Shown: positions 22,973-35,525, counted from the first letter of the stretch. The stretch is 64,000 nucleotides of DNA from Lantana camara (GCA_037501455.1 CM074858.1:18216501-18280500), one strand, 5' to 3'. The notes: generated from the sequence alone by a model not told the origin. A program made the numbers and translations.

Positions 22973-25900
22973 CAATCTCTCAGGACCCTCGCATATCATG
23001 ATGATAGACTTTCTTAGGGAATTCATTGACATTTTTGCTTGGAAAATATCTGATTTGACCGGGATTGACCCAAACGTCATAGTCTACAGGCTCTACGTGG
23101 ACCCCACCTTCAAGCCAATGAGACAGAAGAAGCGAGATGTGCACGGTTTTCGAAAGTAGGTTATTGAAGAGGAAGTTAACAAGCTCCTCAAGACCCAGTA
23201 CATTGAGCACATACTATATCCAGAATGGTTGTACAATGTGGTACTGGTACCCAAGAGCGCTAACAAATGGCGCATGTGCAACAATATCACCGATTTCAAT
23301 AAAGCTTGTCCCAAGGATCCCTATCCTTTACCCCGGATTGATCAGCTGGTGGATTCGACCGAGGGGTATGAGTTGATGAGCATGATGGATGCTTTTCAGG
23401 GGTATTACCAAATCTTCATGGCCCCTGAGGACCGCCCCAAGACCTCGTTTGTTGTGCACATGGGGGTATATTGTTTCTTAGTTATGCCTTTTGGGCTCAA
23501 GAATACAGGTGCCACGTATCAACGCCTCATCAATCGGATGTTTGAGAAGGAAATAGGAGGGTCCATACAGGTGTACGTGGACGACATGATTGTCAAAAGT
23601 GAGCGTCAAGGCTCGTATCTAGAGGATCTTAAGCGCACATTTACCATTCTGCACCAGTACGGCATGAAGTTAAATCCCTCCAAGAGTACTTTTGGAGTAC
23701 GTGGGGGAAAATTCTTGGGCTACATGGTTAGCCAACGCGGGATTGAAGCTAATCCTGAAAAGATCAAGGTTATCTTGGATATTTCATCCCCTCGCAACTT
23801 CAGGGAAGTGCAAATGTTAGTGGGAAAGATAACCTCTTTGAGCCGATTCATCTCCCGTTCAGCAGATAGAAATCTCCCTTTCTTCAAGATTCTACGCAAC
23901 GCTCGAAATTTCTCCTGGACTGAGGAATGTGAAAAAGCCTTGCAAGATATGAAAGCTTATCTCTCAAGCGCCCCACTCCTAACAAAGCCCGTGGGGGTTA
24001 AAACTTATTCGTATACCTTTCTGTCTCTGCTGACGCCACGAGCGTAGTTTTGGAAGCCGTGCGTGAGCGAAAGCATCTACCTGTCTATTACTTGAGTAAG
24101 ACATTGCAGGGCGCTGAAAAGAAGTATTTGGAAATTGAAAAGTTCGCTTTTGCCCTCATTAATGCCTCAAGAAGGCTGAGGCCTTACTTTCAAGTGCACT
24201 CAATCATCGTCCTTACGAATCAACCTTTGAAACAAGTTCTATCCAAGCCAGATGTCTCCGGAAGGCTGATAAAATGGACCATTGAACTGAGCTAGTTCGA
24301 CCTAAGCTTCGAGCCTAGAACGCCCATACAAGCGCAGGTAGTTGCGGACTTGCTGGTTGAACGCTTTGGTTTAGAGCCTACTGTTCCTAAAAACGACGGT
24401 CTATGGGTCTTGCACACAGATGGTTCCTCAACCTCTCAAGGGGGAGGAGCAGGGGTAACCCTCAGGGATCCCAACAGATTTGAGATAGACTTCACAATCA
24501 AGCTGGATTTCTAAATCATAAACAATGAAGCGGAGTACGAGGCCCTCATACAAGGGTTGGAAATCGATTTCCAAAATGGAGCTTCCAGGGTCACAGTTTA
24601 CGTCGATTCGCAGCTGATTGCAAGTCAAATTGCGGGAACTTATGAAGCTGGACAAACCACCATGGTGCAATACTTGGAAAAAGCAAAAGAGATAATTGGA
24701 AAGTTCAAGGAATTTCACTTACTTCAAGTGCCCCGAGTGGAGAACGAGCATGCAGATGCCTTGTCCAAATTCGCTTCCGCCCTTAAGGGAGCCTGTGAAT
24801 ATTCTATCACATTTCTCAGAACAGAGGAGCCGTTAATTCAGAGGAAAGAACACGTCCGAGCGGTAGCAATTGGCTCGATGACATTGTCAGATGCCTTAAA
24901 GATGGTACTTGCCCTACCGACAAAATGGAGGCGTGGAAAATCCGAAACAAGGCCCCTCGTTTCTCTTTGGATAACGAGGGCCGACTCTTCAAGAAATCCT
25001 TCTGAGGCCCGCCAATGAGATGTTTAAGGCCCTCGCAGGCCAAAGAGACCCTCGAACACGTTCAAGGAGGGAGTTGTGGGAATCATTCTGAAGGACGCAT
25101 TCTTGCCAAAAAGATACTGAGGAGTGGACTCTATTGGCCCACAGTCCTCCAAGATTCCATAGCATTTTCCAGGAAATGTCCTAAGTGTCAGTTTCACTCT
25201 AACGTCCCTCAATTGCCTGCCGCTCAAATGGTCCACATAGACGTCTCGTGGCCTTTTGACCAGTGGGGTATTGACATTGTGGGACCTTTGCCCATCGCAG
25301 TTGGGCAAAAGAAGTTCGTCATCCTGGCCGTCAATTACTTTACAAAATGGGCTGAAGCTGAGGCCATTGCCAAGATTACCTTCAGAGTGGTAAGGGACTT
25401 CATATGGAAGAATATCATCTGCAGGTACGAAATTCCGAGGGTGCTCATTTCAGACAATGGGTCACAATTCATAGCTGCAGATACCCGAGAATGGTGCTCG
25501 GAATTGGGTATTGAACAACGCTTCACTTCCGTGGGCCATCCTCAAGCCAACGGTTAAGTTGAAGTCACCAACAGAATCACTCTCTGGCACTTAAAGACCA
25601 TGCTCGAAAGCAAGAAGAGTAGTGGGTTGAGGAGTTAAAGGGGCTTTGTGGGCTTATCGCACCACTCCACGAGCGGCCACAGGTGAAACTCCCTTCGCGC
25701 TCGTCTATGGCTCGGAAGCCATGATACCCGCGTTGCTTATTTCAAGCCAGGAACTAACGAGGGCAACAGAACTTTGGAGCTGGATCTATTACAGGAAAAA
25801 AGAAACAACACATAGGCAAAAATACACAAGTATAAGGCGTCCATAGCGCAACAGTATAACAAGCGCGTCAAGGAGAGGACATTCCAAGTGGGGGATTTGG

Positions 25901-26073
25901 TCTTGAAAAAAGTAGAGGTGTCCAAGCATGTGGGGAAGTTGGATCCAAACTGGGACGGACCCTTCAAAATTATATAAGTTAGGTCCAACAACACTTATGC
26001 ACTCGAAACATTACAAGGCGAGCGTCTCCCTCTCCCTTGGAACGCTTGCAATCTTAGACGGTTTTATGTTTGA
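22973..26073 (+). pseudogene. pol: Tat/Retand-type gypsy pol (RT, RNase H, archaeal RNase H, integrase), 5' part cut off
   Basis: Reverse transcriptase, RNase H and integrase of a Ty3/gypsy element, decayed. It opens inside the pre-RT region (FLREFIDIFAW, IDPNVI). RT follows, with PLPRIDQLVDST, MPFGLKNTGATYQR and the catalytic YVDD at 23574-23585. Next come connection and RNase H (YYLSKTLQGAEKKY, 24080-24295), then a second, archaeal-type RNase H (LHTDGSSTSQGGG, NNEAEYEALIQGL, VYVDSQLIASQI, about 24410-24780), the hallmark of the Tat lineage. Integrase has a zinc-binding region (about 25050-25200), WGIDIVGP, SDNGSQF and VEVTNRI; the tail DPNWDGPFKI is near 25940. Stops and frameshifts occur near 23157, about 24030, 24293, 24512, about 24960-25015, 25555 and later. 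Family A interrupts its 5' side, so gag and protease lie outside the window. Confidence 0.85.
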
Positions 26074-26987
26074 ACTTACCAGATATGGCTTTGTAAAAAC
26101 TCGTGTCCGGGCCCAATGTATTTACTATTCCTCAGGTAAGTTACAATAAATTTACTTCAAAGACGAATTTATCTGTTTTTCAATTATGCTGGACATAGAG
26201 GGTTCTCCCTTGGGACCCTGAACGTAAGCTATACAGGCCCAAGGCGGGCAAATCTCACCTTATCTCAAGGCTTTAGGTTGTATTTACCTAAGTGCTTACT
26301 CCAGATAACAGTATGCCCTCATTAGAAAGACTGGTAGATTTCGCAACCAGCTCCCGAGCGTACCTATACAGCACTTGGAAAAATTTTCGAAGAACCTAAT
26401 GTGCATACACAAATGTCCTAGTAGGCCCGGGTTGCTTACCAAACAAGCACCCAGCGCTCGAAATTGAGACTCGTCGCATACCTTGATCAAGCATCGAGGG
26501 GATACTGGGGGTCCTTGAATAAGGCCCCTCGTACTCAGGATCATCTAGGAAAGGATCAGCTACATCCAATAAGGGGAGAAACTTTTAGACAAGTTTCTGC
26601 AAAACCCTAGCCAGGGTGCCCTCGAAGCCGAACCCTAGCGTTAATCAAAGACTCACCGCAAACCCTTTTATCCTACTTAGGAAAATTTTCACAAGTCTTG
26701 AATCAGGGCATCCTCAAAGTAAGACCCTTGTGTTTACTCAAAGATTTAGCAAAATTTTTTGAGTTTTATGTCGATTACTTAGCTTATTACTTGAAATCTT
26801 AACATCACAAGATTTTGATAAAACAAGCACAAAGTAAGAATTCATGGCATAGCATCACAAAAGGTAAAAGACACCCAATCATAAAAAGGAAACTTTCATT
26901 AATAAAGAGCAAAACATCTAAGGTTACAAGATAAGGGCACCATGGCCTATGGAATTCATCAAAAAGTAAAGAAGATACAAGGAAATT
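26074..26987. other. Spacer between Tat pol and the antisense gene
   Basis: No convincing gene. It contains decayed sequence with short runs of the fused style seen downstream of pol in Tat elements. It probably belongs to the element's 3' untranslated region. Confidence 0.5.
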
Positions 26988-29881
26988 TCAAGCAGCAACG
27001 ACAACGTCCTCCTCTAGATTCACCATTTCATGTTGAGCGTGAGTTGCGGGTTCTTGTGCTTGGGGGATAGGCACGTTTAGATCCTGAGCGTTGGGAGATA
27101 CCTGACCAGATGGCTCAGTGGCCTCAACCGCTGGAGTGGGAGTATTCTCACTGGCCTGAGCGGGAATGTCATCAACCATTGGCGCTTGGGGCACGTTTCC
27201 CTGAGGGGCCCTCAGGGACGATTACCGCATTATTAGTCCCCTCATTCTGAGCATCCACGTGAGGCTCTTCCTCTGGCGGGTGAGCGGCCATGTATTCATC
27301 TTGAAGAATTTCCACTATATAGTTGTACTCTGGCTCGTTGATGTTGGCCTCTGGATCATCCACCACTTGCTTGGACTCCGCGTAATACTCATCGAGGGCT
27401 AGCCCCATGTTCTTCCTCCCTCTTGAAGAAGCGTGAATCAGCTGCTCAATGGCTAAGTTGAAAGCCTTCTAAGCCTCATCATAACAATGAAGCGAGGCAG
27501 CAAAAGAGAATGCCTTGGAGTGGCAAAACTTGATGATGGCCTCCTTACTAGCCCTTTCCACGCGCTCAGGGAGCAACCGCTTCCACACAAGCCTTCTTGG
27601 TGGCCCCAGAGGTTTGCCTTTAGATGTTGTTGTGTCTAAGAATCCACTCATTCGTTTCCTCCGTCAACCTCTTATGGCTCTCTTAGAGGGTATTATAGTC
27701 CCAGCGGTATTTCTTCCGAGCGGCCTCCGACTTCTTAAAATCCTCCTCCAGCTTCTTCACGTACGCTTTCATCTTATCGTGCTCAGTTACGAGGGAGAGA
27801 AACTTAGTCTTCTCCACATCAAGCTCCTCTTGGATTTGGGCAGGATCGTTTAGGCGCGCCATCTTCTTATATTTCGCTTTGTGCTCGGAATAAACAGTGG
27901 CGCGCATCTGGAGATTCTTCGCCCTAGGAAGCACTTGCTGTATTTACAAGATGAAGTGTATGTAACTCAAAATTTCGCTAGGGAAAACATCTAAAGGAAG
28001 TGTTGGGATAAAGTAAGATAAGAAGACTCACGGAAATGAGGGCATGGATCATGTCCCCAGCCACCTTCTCTGTGTTCTGGGAGAATAGCGTTTGGTGGTC
28101 CCCCAGTGAACTGGAACCTCTCATAGAGCCCATGGGTGATGGACCGGGAAGGTGTGCACTCGCTCAGCAGGATGGGACCCTCGTTGGGTAAGCGATCAAG
28201 ATGCCTATCCCCTACTCGGTCAAAGTTCCATAAGCAATCTTCTTCGGAAGAAGAAGTGTCACCGTCGCCTCGTGTGCCCTCGACTACTTGCTTGCCCTTG
28301 CCCATTATGGGGATGCATCGGGCATCCTCTTCCTCTTCCGAGAGGCTCTGGCATCATCCCCTTGGGGTTCCCTGATAACCACGTTCGAGCGTGGCCTCGT
28401 TGGCTCAATGGCTGGAGGTGTGGCCCCCCTTGTGTTGGCGGTATCAGCCGGTCTGGGGATTATCCTCGTTTCAGTGTTTGGCGCATGGTTATCCCCGTGA
28501 CTATGGGGTGGTTGAGCAGCACTTGAACTTGCTCCCTAATGACCCCCACGACTATTACAGCGACCAGCCCCTCGGCCGCGTGGGTTTTGCTGGTTGTCTT
28601 GGGTTGTTGGCGATTAAGAGCGTTGACAAAATTGGCGACGTTGCGCATGTTTCCTCCTGCCATTATGATGTTTGCACCTGAAAAATGAAAGAAGACAAGG
28701 GTTAAGCTTTTGTGTAAAATTCACAAAGCGCAAGAACAATTATGAAGTTAGTAGCCCTATCTAGAGTCAGTGCCCTAAGATCTAACCATCTCTCTCCAAG
28801 TTCCGAGCGGGAGGATTTCTGGAGAAATGAGGGTCATTTGTAAGTCCACACAGGAACATGACCTCTGCGTCATTTACCAAATCCTTAGCCTGTATCAACT
28901 AGCCCTCGTATCTCAGGGCACCCTCCAAATCTTAAGCCCAGTTTTCAGGGAGAGTGGATTCCAAACGGTGCCTCACAAGGGGACCTTCCCCATGCGAAAC
29001 CCACTCTCGTGGGACCCCAAAATCGTCATCCTCCAGGACCCTCATAAAGAAGAACTTTTCTTTCCATTCCACCCCATAAGTTGACGAGGGGGAATTAATC
29101 AACTTCAATCCAGCCTTCGCTTAGATATAGAAGAAACCCGCCCTCGGAGATGAACGAGGCGAGGGGCTACTTGGAATAGAACGTTAAAATTACGCATGGA
29201 GGGCCGATTTCCTGTGCATAGCATGAGAATGACGAAGGTAACTACGAGCGCCAGGCCGTTAGGAATCTGAGAGGGGCTCAGGTTGAGGTCATTAAGTATG
29301 CTGGCCACTGGGACTAGAATAGGGAATCTTAAACACCCAAACGTCACGGAGTGTTTGTAAACTGCCATCTCTCCCGAAGGTGGGTTGTTAGCCCGCTCTT
29401 GCAGAGCAGGGATCATCCAGCTGAATCGATCGTCCCAGTATATCGGGGCCATCATGGACACTATTTCTCCATGGGTTATGGTGCTTGGAGTTTCATCGGG
29501 GGTTCTCTCGGTCGCTTGCATACCTGAACCCTCTACCTCGGAAACCTTCTTCTTCCCCTTCCTCCTACGCTTTTTGGCAGGCTCTTCCGAGGGTCCAGCC
29601 CCCTCGATTCCTTGAGCTGGAGTAGGAACGGCCACCGTTACGGTATGGCGGTGGGGCTGAGTGGCACTCTCTGTTAGTGTTAAAGTCACTCCTTGTCTCT
29701 CCGCCTCCATCACCAACTCCATCTCTTCAAAAATATGCTCAACACCCCCTGGATTTCTCTCTTCCATGGCGAAAACCGCCAAATCTAACTCCTCATCCCT
29801 TGGAGAGTTAGGGTGGGATGAGCTTTAAGTGGCCATCTCCTCCACTTCACAGGCGAATTCTTCAACATGGTCTCCAGACAT
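26988..29881 (-). pseudogene. Antisense gene of the Tat element (putative gypsy-type transposase domain, coiled coil)
   Basis: An extra gene opposite to pol, between pol and the 3' LTR, as in Retand and Grande elements. It starts at ATG 29881 (MSGDHVEEF). A stop follows soon after, then a long stretch to about 28830 with a basic patch (KKRRRKGKKK). Next is a block (FGCLRFPILVPVASILNDLN, then about 20 residues to LCTGNRPSMRNFNVLFQ) that I take as the putative gypsy-type transposase domain (PF04195). Further segments are 28305-27991, a charged coiled coil at 27934-27683, and an acidic proline-rich tail ending at 26988. Several frame breaks, and probably introns, separate the blocks. The function of this family is not known; it is not needed for LTR retrotransposition as understood. 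Confidence 0.6.
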
Positions 29882-30138
29882 GATTTTTTAGGGAATTTAG
29901 AGGAGATACGGAAAGATAGGGGATTTGAAGATTTTCAGAAGCAAATGGAGTTTTGGGAAAGATTGATCCTAATACTCTAGGGTTAGCAGGAAGAAGTTAG
30001 AAGAAGAAGAAGATTACTTATGGCGAAGAAAGTTCTTGGAAAGTCTTGTTGCTGGGAATTTCTCTGCAGATTGCTTCAGAATCTTGAAGATATGCTCTAA
30101 GAGTTTTTGGTGCGTAAAGAATGAAACTGGTTAGGAAT

Positions 30139-30154
30139 CCCCTATTTATAGGGG
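30139..30154 (-). promoter_or_regulatory. Candidate TATA box of the antisense gene
   Basis: On the minus strand ccctataaatagggg lies about 260 bp upstream of the antisense ATG. The core is nearly palindromic. It fits a separate promoter reading away from the right LTR. Confidence 0.5.
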
Positions 30155-30450
30155 AAGGAGTTCGTACGTTTCTGGCATTCAGTTTCAAAAAGCAATCATT
30201 TTTCGCCTAGGTAACTGTCCACTTTTGTGAACCGTCACCCACATCCCGAGATTCACGTGTCTTTTCCTGAAAAGTCGCACCCACTCGCCCATCAGCATTT
30301 AACACGGACCAATACGAGCGGTCAGTTGAAAGGACAGCATTTAATGCATGCTCAGAAGAAGATTTCGCCGCACGCCATCTTCCCCCACGAGCGTCGCCCT
30401 CGAGACTTGAGAAAATTTAAATTCTACAGCCCTTATCACTAAGGACTACA

Positions 30451-31325
30451 GAATTTGGGGGCAAAATGATGGGGTCAAAATACGCTTAGCCCACGTTTTG
30501 ACACGTGGCACCGTCAGTAATTGACACGTGGCCTCCTAATCCCCAAAACAGATTTCCTCCGAGCGCCTTCCGCCCTCGGTTGTCAAAACCGCAAGTAACA
30601 CATGTCATCGTCATAGCGAGACACGTGGCCCTCATCGCCGCTCACCAAACGAGCGCCCACTACGCCAATCATGCATGTACCCATTTCCCCAAAGGGAATG
30701 CATCCCCGAGCGCTCTACCCCCTCGGATGGGCTCCTACATGTAAACAAATCTAGGGACCAGGATCCCCCTCATCATATAGTCTTGGCACGGATCCCCACT
30801 TGGGTCCATAAGCTCATCAGGCTCTTGGTTGACACGAGCGCGCTCATGGCCCTCGTTACCAACCCCCAAAATGGCTCTCTGACAGCCCGTACGCTCCAGC
30901 GCACCTGCCACTGCTGCCCGCACCACCTTTCCGCCAGCTTTTGCGGGAGATTCCTCCTATGTTTCTCCCATTACGCCACGTGTTGAGGCAGCATTAGGGC
31001 AGGACCACAAAGGGTAAATTACCAAAAGGTCCCGAACCCTCAACTATAAATAGGAGTCTTCATTTCCATCTCTGTAAGTAATCTCTAATACTTGAGCTCT
31101 GCAATTTCTTCATCTTCTTCAGTTCATCAACTGACTTGAGCGTCGGAGAGCCAAACTGGGAATCACCCCCAGTTCCCCCAGCTTGGCCTTCTGACCTTTC
31201 TTTGCTCTGGTGTTTGTCCTAGCAGGTTGAACCCTTCATCTTTTCCGGCGAGTCCAATCTTGTTTCCCCACATCAAATAAATTCTAAAGTGATTGCAGTT
31301 TGACACCTCAGATTCTTACCCATCA
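30451..31325 (+). mobile_element. Tat element polypurine tract and right LTR
   Basis: A polypurine-like gaatttgggggcaaaa (30451-30466) precedes the LTR. I set the LTR at 30467-31325 because TGATGGG at the start is the exact inverse of CCCATCA at the end. A shorter end at 31275 (CCCCACATCA) is possible. The LTR carries a TATA box (ctataaatag, 31044-31053) and the block gacttgagcgtcggag, which recurs in the decayed LTR at about 32600. No left LTR is in the window. Confidence 0.65.
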
Positions 31326-32092
31326 AATATCAAATTTCAAAATTTTAATTTTGCTTCAGCACTAAGAAAAAAAAGAGATAGCACTAAAAAAATTCAAAAC
31401 AATAATAATTAAATAAAAATATAAAAGTAATACCGAATAATCATGATAATCATTTTTTTACTTCAAAAATTATCTAAATATTTTAGTTAAATTAAAACTT
31501 CTGATATTAATATCGAGAAATTGCAATGAAAATTATATTATTAAGGTTAATATATAATTTTATTATGGGAGGATTTAGTGTCAAAATAGAAAATTTGATG
31601 TGCATTTTGCCCTTTTTACAATTGCATTAACTTATTAATTCAATTGTTTAGGATTATATCTATCTTTTTTTCATATTTTAATTAGTCACCATTACTCACC
31701 TCACTTTTTTATTTTTTATTTTATTTTATTTTATTTTAAATACATATCCTCAAATGATCGGAGGTATGTGAATCTAAATTATTACTCTAAAGAGAGAATT
31801 CTTTAATAATTTGAACTAATTCCTATTGAATCATTACTCACCTTATCCTCTACAAGATTCCTACAAAGTTTCAATGAATGTTGATTCCAGTCTCAAATAA
31901 AAATGTGTGAGCCTTCATGTTACGAAAAATGTTCTCTATTTTTTTAAATGACATTCTAATTATGAAAATTCATGTTACGAATCTTATACAGCATGTGTTG
32001 AATAATTTATGGCGATAAATAATTCAAAAATGATGAAAGACATCAACAAAAATGTAAAAAGACATTAATGCAAATATAATTTGGATGGAACG
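31326..32092. other. AT-rich spacer
   Basis: No gene, terminal repeat or conserved motif that I can support. Sequence style changes sharply at 31326, consistent with flanking DNA of the Tat insertion. Confidence 0.5.
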
Positions 32093-32800
32093 TGACGGGG
32101 CACTTTCCGAAAACGCCATGTGGCATACTCTCAAGCAAATGACACATAGGTGATACTCTCTACATGGGCTGACATGTCACCTAATGACGGGTCGACGGCT
32201 GTCGACCCTTCCCCAATCGGTCGATGAGCTCCCCTGCGACTCCACATCGACCAGGCAAGGCACTCGAGCGTTGCTTCCATGTAGGACATCTCGACCACAA
32301 GGCCTCCTTGAACACCTAACCTATCGACCACTCTTGCTATACGGCTAAGTGCCCAATACGGGGTTAAGGGCTCGAGGTACTATAAAGTACAAGGGGATCA
32401 AGTTTGACACCACAGTACTTTTAGGTACTTACTGTTCCCTAACAAATTGGTTAGAGCATTAAATGCACCTCCAATGCGTGAATAGGTGTCACACATCCTT
32501 TGGGCCTATAAATATCCACAACATTTTATGGCATTGGTAAATAATTCACTGTTTATTCGACCATCTATACTTTCTCTAATCTTCTTTGAGCAAATACCTG
32601 ATTTGAGCGTCGGAGTGCCACATCTGGGATAAGCTCTCATTCCCCAATTTGGCCTTTAGCTCAAGTTTGCTATTCCTTTACAACTACAACTTGAGAATTC
32701 TCATCTTATAAATTCTAAGTGATCGAGCTCCCGGAATCGATCCAGGTCATCTGACAGATTTGGAGCACGATCAGAACGAGCATTTGATTTCACGTGAATT
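32093..32800 (+). mobile_element. Decayed Tat-type LTR
   Basis: Begins TGACGGGG (compare TGATGGGG at 30467). It has a TATA box (cctataaatatcc, 32505-32517) and gatttgagcgtcggagtgcc at about 32602, matching the block in the right LTR at the same relative place. The 3' part, ataaattctaagtgat, also matches 31276-31292. The end is not clear and no coding sequence is attached. It is probably an old solo LTR of a related family. Confidence 0.55.
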
Positions 32801-33607
32801 TCTTTATAATAGGAAGAAATGATCCTAACAAATATATATATAGGAATAATTAGTGAAGCTTTCCTCGAAAGTTTTTAAAAATGTAATAGACTTGTAAGAA
32901 ATTTCGAATGTCTCCCCAAATTTCAAATCCATATAGTATTATTAAATATTTAATAATATCTTAATATGCCTCTATATGCCACAATTTTCTTTGGTTCACT
33001 AGATGACCACATTATCTTAGTAGATTATCAACTTTTTTCTCATGATTTTAATATCATATTTAATGATCAAATAATGGAAAAACTCTAAGTTGCTAGAAAG
33101 TCTATTAATTAAGCTCCAAGTATCTTAACAATTCATAAAAATAAAAAAAATAAAAAAAAAGTATCTTAACAATTCTAAATTATAAAGTGGGAATTAATTA
33201 ATTGTGTTTGTGTAGTTTGACTAATTATAATGTTGCTATGTCCTACGTAGCTTCGTGACAACAGGCATGACGTTTCGCTTTTCTGTATTACTAAATACTA
33301 ACTCGTTAGTGGTTGAAAAATCAATCGCCACATATTCCTGGGTCCCGCCATTAACCAATTAAAGCTAACCTAAATAAAATTAAAGATACATTTCTTTCCA
33401 CTCATTGACATATTTTCAAACCCCTTTGCAGGAGTGCATTCACACTTCTCCAACTCTGTTTTTACGACCTGGTTTAATTAATATTTGCCTAACATATGGT
33501 TCTAGATAAATCCATACAGAATAACCATAGCTCTGTTGGACTTGAATTTGTTGTGCACTTCAAAATTTAAAAGGTGTATATATAAAGTTCTTGTAATTTT
33601 CTATCAA
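32801..33607. other. AT-rich spacer upstream of the tRNA gene
   Basis: No gene or repeat recognised. Short A-rich runs occur (about 33138-33160). The last bases, ctatcaa, before the tRNA resemble the CAA motif common near plant tRNA starts. Confidence 0.4.
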
Positions 33608-33679
33608 GTCGTTGTAGTATAGTGGTGAGTGTTCCCGCCTGTCACGCGAGTGACCCGGGTTCGATCCCCGGCAACGGCG
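33608..33679 (+). tRNA. trnD-GTC: tRNA-Asp (anticodon GTC)
   Basis: A 72-nt cloverleaf: acceptor stem GTCGTTG pairs with CAACGGC (one G-U), with discriminator G. The D arm has the A-box TAGTATAGTGG, the anticodon GTC is at 33641-33643, and the T arm has B-box GGTTCGATCC. There is no intron and no encoded CCA, as expected for a nuclear gene. The anticodon stem reads cccgc/gcgag, giving one C-A mismatch where eukaryotic tRNA-Asp normally has gcggg. The gene may therefore be weakened or a recent pseudogene. It lies alone in spacer DNA. Confidence 0.92.
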
Positions 33680-33682
33680 TCG

Positions 33683-33689
33683 TTTTTTT
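33683..33689 (+). terminator. Pol III terminator of tRNA-Asp
   Basis: Seven T residues, three bases after the tRNA end. Confidence 0.85.
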
Positions 33690-33690
33690 A

Positions 33691-34076
33691 CCCTCTTTGA
33701 CTTTTGTTACTTTTATGGGCTTTATTAATAGAAGGGCCTTAAAGTTTAATATTTATTGGGCTGGACAGGCCCAACAGCCCGTGGAGTTTGATTGGAATTG
33801 GGAGTCTGTTTCAGTTAGCTGATAAATTATAAACGGATTGATATCTATTTATCCATAACCATAAGTAATAGGGCCTAGTATGTCCCTCTTGGCCTTTTGT
33901 TACTTTTATGGGCTTTATTAATAGAAGGGCCTTAAAGTTTAATATTTATTGGGCTGGACAGGCCCAACAGCACGTGGCGTTTGATTGGAATTGGGAGTCT
34001 GTTTCAGTTAGCTGATAAATTATAAACGGATTGATATCTATTTATCCATAACCATAAGTAATAGGGCCTAGTATGT
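33691..34076. repeat. Tandem duplication, two 193-bp units
   Basis: 33691-33883 and 33884-34076 are nearly identical, both starting ccctctt and ending gggcctagtatg. Differences are few (for example gcccgtggag against gcacgtggcg), so the duplication is recent. It starts immediately after the tRNA terminator. No coding content. Confidence 0.9.
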
Positions 34077-35123
34077 TACTATGTTATAATCCGACCCGCT
34101 AAGAAAATAAAATTCATTTTTTATGTCGCATAAAATGTAAATTAACAGCTGCATAATTAAAATACTGCAAATATTGTATGGTTGTTTATATCATGTTGTT
34201 ATGCATCACCATTATTAATTACATCATGTAGCTATATACAGCACCATAATTAATTACATACTACTACTATTAATCTTGGATTAGGAGTTAAGACATCAAA
34301 AACACTCCAACCATCTTGATTTACACTTGATATGCACTCTTGAAACATGTAATTGCAAAACAATATATATGAGACACATTCAACGACACTAATACTACAT
34401 ATTTTATATACAAGTTTTGCAAAAAAATACTTCACATAAAAATAAACTATTAACAATATATTTTATTTGAAATTATTACCTTGTACATGTTTGACATTTT
34501 GTTTGACACTTTTCTTCTCATATCGAGCAATGTCATGAATATTGTCGATCCAAACCTGTAAATAATGTTTAAAATATCAGTTCATTCAATTATATTTTTT
34601 TGCATTATTAATATCAAATCAACCATAATTAAATGTGCTTAACAAACAAAAAGATAAACTTTGAAAATATTAATATATCTATCAAAATTATTACAGAGCA
34701 TATATGAGACATATTTTATCACCTTGTCCTTGTTTGATGTTTCTTTTCTCATATCTTCTCATATCCATCAATGCCATGAATGTTGTTGATATATTTGCCA
34801 AAAGATGGTGATGCTTCAAATGCAATACTTCAAGACAAAAGTGTTCAAAATACGCTCATTCAAGAAATTCATGCCAAAAAGTTGAGCCAAAAACCTACAA
34901 AAAAGATATTAATATAATTAGAATGATAAAATTGAATTTTGCACAGAAGTATATGGGCAAGAGATGTAATACTTATACCTTCAGAAACTGTTGTGAGCTA
35001 GATTTTAAGACTTGGACTTCAATTCAGAAGTCTTCATAATCCGACGAGATTCTATATTAAAACAAGCACATAGAATTATCATATATTTTTAAAATAGTAA
35101 TACAAAAAAATAAATAAAATTTA
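34077..35123. other. AT-rich spacer, possibly the 3' side of the hAT remnant
   Basis: No gene. Two imperfect copies of a block (around 34480-34545 and 34725-34795, both with ttctcatat and atgaatRttg) lie about 245 bp apart. Confidence 0.4.
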
Positions 35124-35520
35124 TTATAGAAAATTTATATTGTTACCTTTTGTTGGTGACTCAATCCACTCTTGTCCGCACATTAGTGCTTGAATATCAA
35201 TCCCTAGAGCATGACAACCTGATTCAACAACATTTCCTCCGATACTAAAGGCCGATTCTGAAGCAACGGTTGATATTGGAATAGCTAGAATATCTCTAGC
35301 TATTTTTCCAAGAATAGGAAAACGTGGAGCATTATCCCGCCACCAAATTAAAATATCAAAATTGTAAATCTCCATGTCGGACACTATAGGCTCATGCAAG
35401 TATCTATCAAGTTCATTCTTTTGAGAAGAAACAATGTTAACAACCCAATTTTCTTTATACCAGTTTCGAAATCCTTCAACCTCAGATTTTGAGATGCTTT
35501 TGAACTACAATCAGCAACAT
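35124..35520 (-). pseudogene. hAT transposase C-terminal (dimerisation) fragment
   Basis: On the minus strand, ELDRYLHEP (about 35420-35394) is followed by FDILIWWRDNAPRFPILGKI and ILAIPISTVASESAFSIGG. These are the hallmarks of the hATC dimerisation domain of hAT/RICESLEEPER-type transposases, including the conserved WW, ARDILAIP and SESAFS motifs. Only this end is recognisable: the BED zinc finger and catalytic RNase H-like part are missing. The 5' side is replaced by an LTR fragment from 35526. It is a dead remnant. Confidence 0.8.
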
Positions 35521-35525
35521 CAACT

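Noticed and set aside
26296..26544. Minus-strand frame between Tat pol and the antisense gene
   Set aside because: No domain; composition does not differ from the decayed spacer.
28136..28681. Plus-strand open frames opposite the Tat antisense gene
   Set aside because: They are shadows of the minus-strand coding blocks; composition and homology favour the minus strand.
32131..32331. Minus-strand frame upstream of the tRNA gene
   Set aside because: Lies in the decayed Tat-type LTR and shows no domain.
33622..33822. Protein-coding frame starting inside the tRNA
   Set aside because: The tRNA-Asp structure explains this sequence; the frame is accidental.
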